From positions 1 to 6,935 of the forward strand of contig DGDO01000079.1 of the NCBI GenBank assembly GCA_002385475.1: 6,935 nt of DNA, written 5' to 3'. Source of the stretch: Candidatus Sordicultor fermentans. GTDB lineage: Bacteria > Atribacterota > Atribacteria > Atribacterales > Caldatribacteriaceae. The notes beneath the pieces were generated by a model. The model did no database searches and was not told the DNA's origin. It was given only the letters and a program-made list of their open reading frames with translations. Positions 1 to 5,754 of the stretch are shown one piece after another (within the stretch, counting starts at the first letter, position 1; every line of letters begins with the position of its first letter). The position numbers and the translations under genes are program-made.

Positions 1-889
1 TGTCTCGTCCTTTTGCTCCTGGCACTAAATTTGATTTTGTGATACGATAAGCCTCCACCATATCATTAAAACAGGTCCTTTGAGCTTCGTTTATTTTGTT
101 ACCCACTACATAAGTATAACCTGCTACTCCCGCATATCCGTTAAATCGAGGACTAATTCCTACCATCAATGTCTCGCCATTCTGAAGAGACTTTTCGCTC
201 GAAGCAGTAGGTACTACCCCATTACTTCTAATTCCACTGGCTACAATGGTTTTAAAAGCAAACCAGTTAGCCCCCAAAGAACGAGCTCTTCCTTCTCCAG
301 CTCCTGCTATTTCGGTTTCAAAAACACCTTCTCTCACCAATTCTTCCATTATCTTTATGGATTCATCAGCAATGGCAAAAGCTTGTTTAATTTGTTCTAT
401 TTCCCAGGGGGATTTTAATTTTCGAAAATTTTCATACTCTGGAGTAAGGTCTACTAATTCTACCCCCTCTAACTCCGCTAGCAATCGCCGGTATACCCCC
501 AACGGTATCTTCTCCAGACCAACTATTCCAATTCGCCGATCATTCTTATTCATTTCTATTTCTTCAAAAACTTCAGCAAAAGAAGAGATGTAAGCATTAG
601 GATATTCCTCCTCTGGTACCATAAAAACTGGAATATTCTTGGTCTTTTTGATAGCTGAATCAATTTGAGCAAAAGGTTCAGATTCTGGTCCTCCTAATAT
701 CATCGGCTCGCCTTGCACGGGAACCAGAACGGCTCCGCTTTCAAACTGGGGACACCACCCTGAAAGATACCAACCGTTGGCAATGTTTAACTCATCATAA
801 TAAATTAGCCCGCAAGAAAGATTTTTCAGGGTAAGAAGTTCCCTTACTTTTTGCAATCTGATTTCTAGTTCACTTGCCGGTAAAGACAT
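1..889 (-). CDS. M24/creatinase-fold aminopeptidase-like protein lacking visible metal ligands (3' part outside window)
   Basis: The minus-strand frame from ATG at 889 runs off the left edge after 296 codons. Residues 1 to about 150 look like the creatinase N-terminal domain (for example GLIYYDELNIANGWYLSG at 27-44), followed by the pita-bread catalytic domain with the linker FRKLKSPWEIEQIKQAF at about 155-171, typical of Xaa-Pro aminopeptidase relatives. M24 peptidases usually carry two Asp metal ligands in a segment of the type 'DFG..YNGYCSDITR'. Here the gapless equivalent is VGISPRFNGYAGVAGYT (243-259): the first Asp is Gly244 and the second is Val255. The His that normally follows the 'SG' turn appears to be Val226. 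It is therefore probably not a metal-dependent peptidase. Creatinase also lacks metal, but its catalytic His seems absent too. The remaining His/Glu ligands would lie outside the window. A Shine-Dalgarno AAGGCGGTGA precedes the start, 33 bp after the radical SAM gene, suggesting one operon. Family call is secure; function unknown. Confidence 0.85.
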   Translation of the reverse strand, partial: MSLPASELEIRLQKVRELLTLKNLSCGLIYYDELNIANGWYLSGWCPQFESGAVLVPVQGEPMILGGPESEPFAQIDSAIKKTKNIPVFMVPEEEYPNAYISSFAEVFEEIEMNKNDRRIGIVGLEKIPLGVYRRLLAELEGVELVDLTPEYENFRKLKSPWEIEQIKQAFAIADESIKIMEELVREGVFETEIAGAGEGRARSLGANWFAFKTIVASGIRSNGVVPTASSEKSLQNGETLMVGISPRFNGYAGVAGYTYVVGNKINEAQRTCFNDMVEAYRITKSNLVPGAKGRD

Positions 890-922
890 AAAATCACCGC
901 CTTTTTAAATTCATTTACTTAC

Positions 923-2257
923 CTAAACTACGGGAGATTGTTTTTTGTCTTTTAGAGAAAGCGGAGCAGAAGCTGCTTCTTCAGGAAGTGATTTAGGGTG
1001 GCGAGACACCCAATGGTAATAAATACTGGCCGGCAAAAAATAATGAGCATATCTCCAATTTCTTATAGTTCTTTTTCCAATCCGGGGCAGGGAATAGAAC
1101 TGGCGAGAAATGTAATTGTAACCATCCTGAAGCTCTTGGGGGGTCATACGAAGAGGATGATAAACTACATGGGCAAAATCATATTTTCTCCAATCATAAG
1201 AAAAAATTCGTTCTTCTGCTGTAAATTGCTTGAAAACTTCTGTCCCCGGAAGGGGAGTAAGAATAGAAAATTGGGCAAAATCTAAATTGGCACTTTCTAA
1301 AAAATTGAGGGTTCGATCAAAAATAGAATAGTCATCCTCATCAAAACCAAAAACAAAAGAACCTATTACCATAATGCCGTATTCATGGAACCTGTCTATT
1401 AGTTTCTTATATTTGTCTACCTGGTTAAAGTTTTTATGCATTTTTTTTAGATTATCTTCATTAACTGACTCAAAACCCACGAAAAGAGCAATACAGCCAC
1501 TTTCGGCTGCCAGTTTCAATAACTCTTCATTTTCTGCCAGCTTCAAAGTCCCCTGGCTTATCCACTTTTTTCGAAAAGGAATTAAAGCTTGAAATAGCTC
1601 TCGAGAGTAACGAGGATTACCCACGATATTATCATCCAGAAAACCAATGATGCGAGCATTGGGATAATGACCGATCTCCTCTATCACCTCCTCCACCGGG
1701 CGATGACGATATCTGCGCCCCATAAAAGTAGAGACAGAACAAAATCCACAATTATGGGGACACCCCCTAGTAGTTTGGAAGACATGTCTCAGTAAATACC
1801 TCTTATCTAGTAAATCCAAGCGAGAACAGGGAAGCCCCGCTAAAGGCGGAGGACAATCATGACGGTAAAACTTTTTTAATTTTCCTTCTTCCAAATCTCC
1901 CAGAAGTTCTTCCCAGAGGCCTTCTGCCTCTCCTATTACCACACTATCGGCATGTTGAATAGCCTCATCAGGTAAAGCTGTAGGGTGAATACCCCCCAAC
2001 GCTACCTTTGTTCCTCTCTTTCTAAACTCATCAGCAATATAATAGGCCCGATAAGCCGTAGCAGTCATAACTGTAATTCCTACCAGGTCCCATTTTCCAT
2101 CAAAATCTATATTTTCCAGGCGCTCATCAATGATTTTTACTTCATGATGAGAAGGAGTTAAAGCTGCAAGAAGGGGCAGGCTGGCTTGGGGGAAAGGAAC
2201 AACTCTCACCTTCCGCTGTAAATTATCTGTGCCCGGAGCAACAAGAAGTATATTCAA
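923..2257 (-). CDS. B12-binding-type radical SAM protein (DUF4070-like C-terminus)
   Basis: This is a 444-residue protein starting at TTG 2257 (MNILLVAPGT after initiation). Residues 1 to about 125 form a cobalamin-binding Rossmann-like domain, with the motifs VKIIDERLEN, LVGITVMTATAYRAY and KVALGGIHPTALPDEA. The usual DxHxxG His is absent (DERLEN), as in many members, so any cobalamin would bind without a His ligand. The radical SAM core follows: Cys166, Cys170 and Cys173 in RGCPHNCGFCSVS bind the [4Fe-4S] cluster, then GFLDDNIVG, FVGFESVNEDNLKKM and TPLPGTEVF. The C-terminal about 90 residues (YDFAHVVYHPLRMTPQELQDGY onward) resemble DUF4070-type tails found in methylase-like members such as the hopanoid methylase group, with an aromatic stretch near 402-416. 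The substrate cannot be read from the sequence. An upstream start at 2320 (or ATG 2305) would extend it by 16-21 residues, but that stretch contains the TATAAT promoter, while AAAGGATGG sits 7 nt before TTG 2257. It is probably cotranscribed with the M24-like gene. Confidence 0.9.
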   Translation of the reverse strand: MNILLVAPGTDNLQRKVRVVPFPQASLPLLAALTPSHHEVKIIDERLENIDFDGKWDLVGITVMTATAYRAYYIADEFRKRGTKVALGGIHPTALPDEAIQHADSVVIGEAEGLWEELLGDLEEGKLKKFYRHDCPPPLAGLPCSRLDLLDKRYLLRHVFQTTRGCPHNCGFCSVSTFMGRRYRHRPVEEVIEEIGHYPNARIIGFLDDNIVGNPRYSRELFQALIPFRKKWISQGTLKLAENEELLKLAAESGCIALFVGFESVNEDNLKKMHKNFNQVDKYKKLIDRFHEYGIMVIGSFVFGFDEDDYSIFDRTLNFLESANLDFAQFSILTPLPGTEVFKQFTAEERIFSYDWRKYDFAHVVYHPLRMTPQELQDGYNYISRQFYSLPRIGKRTIRNWRYAHYFLPASIYYHWVSRHPKSLPEEAASAPLSLKDKKQSPVV

Positions 2258-2264
2258 AAAATTT

Positions 2265-2273
2265 CCATCCTTT
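2265..2273 (-). promoter_or_regulatory. Shine-Dalgarno selecting a TTG start
   Basis: On the minus strand AAAGGATGG is followed by a 7-nt AT spacer and then TTG at 2257, which begins the conserved MNILLVAPG strand of the B12-binding domain. No comparable purine block precedes the upstream candidates at 2320 or 2305. This is the main reason for choosing the shorter protein. Confidence 0.6.
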
Positions 2274-2290
2274 CTTCCTCGGAATGAGGG

Positions 2291-2320
2291 ATTATATTTT
2301 ACCATACTTTTATGATACAA
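2291..2320 (-). promoter_or_regulatory. Sigma70-type promoter of the radical SAM / M24-like operon
   Basis: The minus strand carries a consensus TATAAT (2296-2291) and, 18 nt upstream, TTGTAT (2320-2315), which matches the -35 consensus at its TTG. Transcription would start near 2284, giving a leader of about 27 nt before TTG 2257. The -35 overlaps the -10 region of the divergent nfeD-like gene, so the two promoters would compete for polymerase. The -10 is convincing; the -35 is weak. Confidence 0.55.
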
Positions 2321-2321
2321 T
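2313..2321 (+). promoter_or_regulatory. Extended -10 promoter of the NfeD-slipin operon
   Basis: TGATACAAT fits the extended -10 pattern TGnTAnnnT. No good -35 lies at the right distance (TATATT at 2293-2298), which is tolerated when the TG extension is present. With the -10 ending at 2321, transcription would begin at about 2328, at or one base before the ATG at 2329. An alternative overlapping box, TATGAT at 2311-2316, would give a leader of about 5-6 nt, still too short for a ribosome binding site. Confidence 0.45.
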
Positions 2322-2328
2322 TAAAACT

Positions 2329-3570
2329 ATGAAAAGAGAAACTAAATTTTCCTTCCTGCTGCTATTACTAATTATCATCAGCTTTTTATGGGTTCCACTT
2401 GTACAAGCTCAAGAAAAAGTTATATTAGGAAAAGTAGAAGGAATCATTAACCCGGTTATTGAGCAATTTGTCGTCCGTTTAATAGAAGAGGGAAAAAAAG
2501 AAGAAGCTAAAGTCATTCTAATCCTCTTAGACACCCCGGGAGGGTTAGAGGAATCCATGCGTAACATGATTAAAGCTATTCTCCAGTCTCCCATTCCTGT
2601 AACTACCTATGTCTATCCCCCCGGTAGCCGAGCTGCCTCAGCGGGAAGTTTTATCGTTATGGCTTCTCATCACGCTTTTATGAGCCCCAACACTACCATT
2701 GGTGCTGCTCATCCTGTAACTGTGGAAGGACAGGAAGTAAGTGAAAAAATAGTCAATGACACAGCTTCTTTCATTAGAACTTTAGCAGAAACTCGAGGAC
2801 GTAATCCAGAAATAGCGGAAAAAATGGTTAGAGAAAGCATTTCCCTCACCGAAAAAGAAGCGCAAGAAAAAGGTATGATCGACGGAATCGCTGAGAGCCC
2901 GGAAGAAATTATAGAATTTTTAGGGATTAAAAATCCTCAGATTATAGAAGTAAAGATGAAAGAAAAGGAAAAATTCCTTCACTTTCTCCTCAATCCCACC
3001 CTAGCTTACCTCTTTTTAGTGATTGGCGCTCTGGGAATTATATTCGAGCTTTCTAATCCCGGAGCTATTATCCCTGGAGTCTTTGGAACTATATTGTTGC
3101 TTTTGGCTTTTTATGCTTTTTCTATTTTTCCCATTAATTTAGCTGGCATTCTCTTCATCTTTTTAGGGCTCTTACTTTTTATTCTGGATCTTTTAGTTAC
3201 TCCAGGAATAGGAGTACTAACTGCAGGAGGTGCAGTAGCACTCTTTTTTGGCTCCTTAATGCTTTTTGATATCCAAGGAGGGGTAACGCTGCCACTAAAT
3301 GTTATCATAACCACTGTACTTTGTGTTGCAGCTTTCTTTGTATTTGCCCTAGGTATGGCTCTAAGAACAATGAGGAAAAAGGTAGTAACGGGGATAGAAT
3401 CTTTAATTGGAGAAGTAGGTACAGCTAAAGAAGATTTGAATCCCGAGGGTTTTATAACAGTAGAGGGAGAACTATGGTGGGCCAGAGCAGAAAGTCCGGT
3501 TAAAAAAGGAGAAAAAGTGATTGTCTCTCAGAAGGAGGGACAAACTTTGATTGTTAAAAAGGAGGAATAA
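2329..3570 (+). CDS. NfeD-family membrane-bound ClpP-class serine protease
   Basis: This 413-residue, full-length NfeD protein is thought to cleave membrane-associated partners, in particular its operon-encoded slipin. Residues 7-24 are a hydrophobic signal/anchor segment, ending near VQAQ. A ClpP/SppA-like protease domain spans about 30-200: ILLDTPGG (64-72), then PPGSRAASAGSF, where Ser104 is the likely nucleophile by analogy with the archaeal PH1510 protease, and Lys140 in SEKIVND is the likely general base. About five membrane segments follow (roughly 225-241, 245-263, 268-289, 293-312 and 323-343). A C-terminal NfeD OB-fold domain (about 352-413) contains GEVGTAKEDL, GELWWARAE and IVSQKEGQTLIV. 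ATG 2329 is chosen because it directly begins a basic-then-hydrophobic signal; the in-frame ATG at 2284 adds 15 atypical residues and lies in the promoter region. Neither start has a Shine-Dalgarno. The slipin gene follows after 2 nt. Confidence 0.93.
   Translation: MKRETKFSFLLLLLIIISFLWVPLVQAQEKVILGKVEGIINPVIEQFVVRLIEEGKKEEAKVILILLDTPGGLEESMRNMIKAILQSPIPVTTYVYPPGSRAASAGSFIVMASHHAFMSPNTTIGAAHPVTVEGQEVSEKIVNDTASFIRTLAETRGRNPEIAEKMVRESISLTEKEAQEKGMIDGIAESPEEIIEFLGIKNPQIIEVKMKEKEKFLHFLLNPTLAYLFLVIGALGIIFELSNPGAIIPGVFGTILLLLAFYAFSIFPINLAGILFIFLGLLLFILDLLVTPGIGVLTAGGAVALFFGSLMLFDIQGGVTLPLNVIITTVLCVAAFFVFALGMALRTMRKKVVTGIESLIGEVGTAKEDLNPEGFITVEGELWWARAESPVKKGEKVIVSQKEGQTLIVKKEE
3559..3565 (+). promoter_or_regulatory. 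Shine-Dalgarno of the slipin gene inside the nfeD-like 3' end
   Basis: AAGGAGG lies within the last codons of the nfeD-like gene, 7 nt before ATG 3573. This implies cotranscription and probably coupled translation of protease and slipin. Confidence 0.8.
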
Positions 3571-3572
3571 AA

Positions 3573-4316
3573 ATGAGTTTAGTAATTTGGGTAATAGTAG
3601 TTATTGCAGTTATTTTTCTAGCCTCGGCAATTCGAGTAGTAAGAGAGTATGAGAGAGGAGTAATCTTCCGTCTGGGGCGTCTGGTGGGAGCAAAAGGACC
3701 AGGCCTTTTCTTTGTCGTACCATTTATCGATCAGCTAATTAAAATAGACCTGAGAGTGGTAACTATGGATGTTCCCAAGCAGTCTCTTATTACCCGGGAT
3801 AACGTTCCTGTTACTGTAGACGCGGTAGTTTATTTTCGAGTGCTAAGCCCTGAGGATGCAATAACTAAAGTAGAAAACTATATAGCTGCTACTTCTCTAA
3901 TTTCCCAAACTACTCTGCGCAGTGTGGTGGGACAATCAGAGTTGGACGAGCTTCTTATTCACCGGGATAAAATAAACGAGGCTCTACAAAAAATAATTGA
4001 CGAAAAAACCGACCCCTGGGGGATAAAAGTATCAGCAGTAGAAATCAAGGAAGTAGTTCTTCCTGAAGAACTGAAAAGAGCTATGGCCCGGCAGGCAGAG
4101 ACCGAAAGAGAAAGAAGAGCGAAAATAATTAGCGCCGAAGGGGAATTCCAGGCAGCAGAAAAACTCTCTCAAGCGGCTGAGATTATTGCCAGAAACCCCG
4201 TTGCCTTACAGTTACGCTATCTTCAAACCTTAAGCGATATCTCAGCAGAGACTGCTACAACAATATTTTTCCCCCTCCCCCTGGAGTTTTTGAAAGCCTT
4301 TGGAATAAAGGATTAA
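3573..4316 (+). CDS. Slipin (stomatin-like SPFH/Band 7 membrane protein)
   Basis: This is a 247-residue protein. Residues 3-22 form an N-terminal membrane anchor, followed by the SPFH domain (about 23-180): REYERGVIFRLGRL (24-37), GPGLFFVVPFIDQL (42-55), the conserved MDVPKQSLITRDNVPVTVDA (65-84) and LRSVVGQSELDELL (115-128). Next comes a charged coiled-coil segment (about 168-210; MARQAETERERRAK, EGEFQAAEKLSQAAE) that drives oligomerisation, and a hydrophobic tail TIFFPLPLEFLKAFG (230-244). In the archaeal PH1510/PH1511 pair the protease cuts a hydrophobic C-terminal region of the stomatin; this tail is the equivalent candidate site. The length is near the normal minimum for slipins. The gene lies 2 nt after the NfeD-type protease gene, the standard arrangement, pointing to a shared role in membrane microdomain maintenance. 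The neighbour on the right is convergent, 5 nt away. Confidence 0.95.
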   Translation: MSLVIWVIVVIAVIFLASAIRVVREYERGVIFRLGRLVGAKGPGLFFVVPFIDQLIKIDLRVVTMDVPKQSLITRDNVPVTVDAVVYFRVLSPEDAITKVENYIAATSLISQTTLRSVVGQSELDELLIHRDKINEALQKIIDEKTDPWGIKVSAVEIKEVVLPEELKRAMARQAETERERRAKIISAEGEFQAAEKLSQAAEIIARNPVALQLRYLQTLSDISAETATTIFFPLPLEFLKAFGIKD

Positions 4317-4337
4317 GCTTTTTAACCTCTGCTCCAG
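4281..4337. terminator. Possible terminator-like nested hairpin at the convergent junction
   Basis: CTGGAG (4281-4286) pairs with CTCCAG (4332-4337). Inside it, CCTTT-GGAAT-AAAGG (4297-4311) forms a short perfect stem, and AAAG (4293-4296) can pair with CTTT (4318-4321), followed by the end of a T run (4319-4323). It spans the slipin stop and the end of the opposite gene. The stem is AU-rich and interrupted, so it is a weak candidate; no better terminator is present in the 5-nt gap. Confidence 0.25.
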
Positions 4338-4840
4338 CTTTCTTTTATCTCTCCAAAATAAATAGAATGGTAATCACCCTGGGGATAGAACTCATCGAGA
4401 ATAGAGGCAATGAAGTTTCCGGCTTCTACCCTGGTTTTCTGTATTATTTCGCAGCCAAAGGCTACCTCGCATCCTTCAATAACTGGAACAGGAAAATCAT
4501 TTATATTGACGGGGTTAAACCCACACTGGGAAAATTTATCCACCTCTCTTCCTGAGGTGCTACCACAGAAGTCAATTTCCTTTTTCCAGGAAGAGGGAGG
4601 AACACCCACCACAAAAAAAGGGTTTTCCTCTAAAAGAGAGAAGGTATGGCGAGAAGGTCGAACTAAAACGGTAATTATTGGCCTTCTCCATACTATCCCT
4701 AATTCTAACCAACCAATGGTCATCACATTAGGACGGAGGCTCTCCTTATCGTTAGAAATAAGGAAAACTCCTCCCAGATTTTCTAAAGTTTCTAGAGCTA
4801 TTTTTCCAGCTTCTAACCAGTCACTTTTCCGAAAAGACAA
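4322..4840 (-). CDS. Flavin reductase-like FMN-binding split-barrel protein
   Basis: This 172-residue protein starts at TTG 4840 and resembles the flavin reductase/flavoredoxin domain family, which binds FMN in a dimeric split barrel and transfers electrons between NAD(P)H or ferredoxin-type donors and flavin. Residue numbers are from the TTG. Family features are NVMTIGWLELGIVW (38-51), the strand PIITVLVRPSRHTF (54-67) containing flavin-contacting Arg/Ser residues, NPFFVVGV (73-80), and CGSTSGREVDKF (92-103), a hallmark loop. HSIYFGEI (158-165) is the usual final strand before the C-terminus. ATG 4855 would add MGGGI, but those codons form the Shine-Dalgarno GGGAGGTGG itself, and a start there would have no ribosome binding site. 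The gene is divergent from the radical SAM gene at 4897 and shares its promoter region, which hints at a redox link between them. The electron donor and partner are unknown. Confidence 0.88.
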   Translation of the reverse strand: MSFRKSDWLEAGKIALETLENLGGVFLISNDKESLRPNVMTIGWLELGIVWRRPIITVLVRPSRHTFSLLEENPFFVVGVPPSSWKKEIDFCGSTSGREVDKFSQCGFNPVNINDFPVPVIEGCEVAFGCEIIQKTRVEAGNFIASILDEFYPQGDYHSIYFGEIKESWSRG

Positions 4841-4844
4841 AATT

Positions 4845-4853
4845 CCACCTCCC
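4845..4853 (-). promoter_or_regulatory. Shine-Dalgarno deciding the TTG start of the flavin reductase-like gene
   Basis: GGGAGGTGG on the minus strand is followed by AATT and then TTG 4840; the GGAGG core is 7 nt from TTG. It overlaps the ATG at 4855, so that ATG is better read as part of the leader. Confidence 0.7.
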
Positions 4854-4865
4854 ATGATAGTTTAT

Positions 4866-4897
4866 ATTATAATAAAACAGAAACAGGAGAAGGTCAA
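4866..4897 (-). promoter_or_regulatory. Promoter of the flavin reductase-like gene
   Basis: TTGACC (4897-4892) is separated by 17 nt from TATTAT (4874-4869); a full TATAAT (4871-4866) overlaps it with a 20-nt spacer. Transcription would start near 4862, leaving a leader of about 22 nt that contains the Shine-Dalgarno at 4853-4845. A start at ATG 4855 would leave only about 7 nt. The -35 overlaps the start codon of the divergent gene. Confidence 0.6.
4868..4873 (+). promoter_or_regulatory. -10 box of the SPL-like radical SAM gene
   Basis: A consensus TATAAT on the plus strand predicts transcription from about 4880, giving a 17-nt leader with AGGAG (4885-4889) 7 nt before ATG 4897. No convincing -35 is seen (CCACCT at 4845-4850). 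The box lies inside the perfect palindrome TATTATAATA (4865-4874), so the same bases form a -10 on both strands. Confidence 0.5.
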
Positions 4898-5754
4898 TGC
4901 GAATAATTAAACCTTTCGATCCTTGGCAGGGGAAGTGGTGCAGTTGTCCTGCCAAATATACTCTCAACCCTTACACCGGTTGTGCCCATCGCTGCCTTTA
5001 TTGTTATACTACTTCTTTTATCCCCCGGGCTTTCGAGGTGCGAGAAAAACCTGGTATCTTAAAAAAAGTAGAAAAAGACCTGGAAGAAATAGATTCTTCC
5101 CGATATCTCTCTCTTTCTAATTCTTCTGACCCCTATCCTCCGGAGGAAGAAAAGCGAGGACTCACCCGAGCGATTCTCAACCTATGCCGGGAGAAAGGTC
5201 TCCCCGTTCTTATTCTCACTAAATCCACATTGGTTACCCGGGATATAGATATCCTGAAAACCATGAAAGCAGCAGTAAGTATTACTGTCACCACTTTTAA
5301 CTCCTCTATTGCTTCTGTTTTAGAAGGAGGAGCCCCATCTCCTCAAAAGCGGGCTCAGGCTTTAATTGAACTCCACGAGGCCGGTATTCCCACTATATTG
5401 AGGATTGACCCTCTTATTGCCGGAATCAATGATAAACCTGAAGAATGGAAAGAAATACTATCTCTTCTCTCTCCCTATGTAAACCAGGTGGTAGTCTCTA
5501 CTTTTAAGCCACGGCCCGATTCCTGGAAAAGGATTACCACCACTTTTCCCTCCTTACAAAAAACCAAGGATTGGTATACCAAAAAAATAGGAAACAGTAT
5601 TTATCTGGAAGACAACCGAAGAGTAAAATTGCTGGAAGAAGCGAGAGCCACCATTCATTCTTTCTCCCTTCCTTTTTCTTCGTGTCGGGAAGGGTTAGCT
5701 AACTGGAACGATTTGCCTTGCGATGGAAGTGATTTATTAGAAATTAATCGATAA
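4897..5754 (+). CDS. SPL-family radical SAM protein (spore photoproduct lyase-like)
   Basis: This is a 285-residue protein. The radical SAM cluster motif is Cys29, Cys33 and Cys36 in TGCAHRCLYCYTTSFIPRAF, preceded by the signature CPAKYTLNPYTGC. SSDPYPPEEEKRGLTRAIL (about 76-94), PVLILTKSTLVTRDIDIL (about 103-120), SITVTTFN and EGGAPSPQKRAQALIELHEAGIPTILRIDPLIAGIND (about 143-179) are the conserved blocks of the SPL-like group, whose best known member repairs spore photoproduct in DNA; most homologues have no demonstrated substrate. Two further cysteines, Cys15 and Cys17 (WCSCPAKY), and a C-terminal CREG...CDGSDLL pair could bind metal or provide a thiol. No spore gene is nearby, so repair of UV damage is not implied. 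The start is supported by AGGAG 7 nt upstream. The gene ends 11 bp inside the convergent HD-GYP gene and is divergent from the flavin reductase-like gene. Confidence 0.9.
   Translation: MRIIKPFDPWQGKWCSCPAKYTLNPYTGCAHRCLYCYTTSFIPRAFEVREKPGILKKVEKDLEEIDSSRYLSLSNSSDPYPPEEEKRGLTRAILNLCREKGLPVLILTKSTLVTRDIDILKTMKAAVSITVTTFNSSIASVLEGGAPSPQKRAQALIELHEAGIPTILRIDPLIAGINDKPEEWKEILSLLSPYVNQVVVSTFKPRPDSWKRITTTFPSLQKTKDWYTKKIGNSIYLEDNRRVKLLEEARATIHSFSLPFSSCREGLANWNDLPCDGSDLLEINR

Noticed and set aside
80..593. Two plus-strand open frames (80-418, 246-593)
   Set aside because: They are antisense to the M24-like gene, whose minus-strand translation has clear family motifs. Their own proteins are Ser/Phe-rich with no recognisable domain and no Shine-Dalgarno.
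998..1592. Plus-strand open frames inside the radical SAM gene
   Set aside because: They are antisense shadows of a gene with an intact radical SAM cluster motif and B12-binding domain.
2258..2320. Longer N-terminus for the radical SAM protein
   Set aside because: The extra codons overlap a consensus TATAAT promoter, and a Shine-Dalgarno supports TTG 2257, where the conserved domain begins.
2409..3314. Minus-strand open frames inside the nfeD-like gene (2409-2594, 3111-3314)
   Set aside because: They are short antisense shadows without family features or start signals.
4367..4910. Plus-strand open frames opposite the flavin reductase-like gene, one 166 codons long (4410-4910)
   Set aside because: The opposite strand carries the conserved flavin reductase motifs. 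The plus frames have low-complexity composition, no ribosome binding site and run across the divergent promoter.
4923..5120. 65-codon plus-strand frame inside the SPL-like gene
   Set aside because: It is an out-of-frame overlap with the cluster-binding region of a well supported gene.
5137..5146. Perfect palindrome CCTCCGGAGG
   Set aside because: It falls in codons for the conserved PPEE residues of the SPL-like protein. A single 10-bp palindrome inside a conserved coding block is most simply coincidental.
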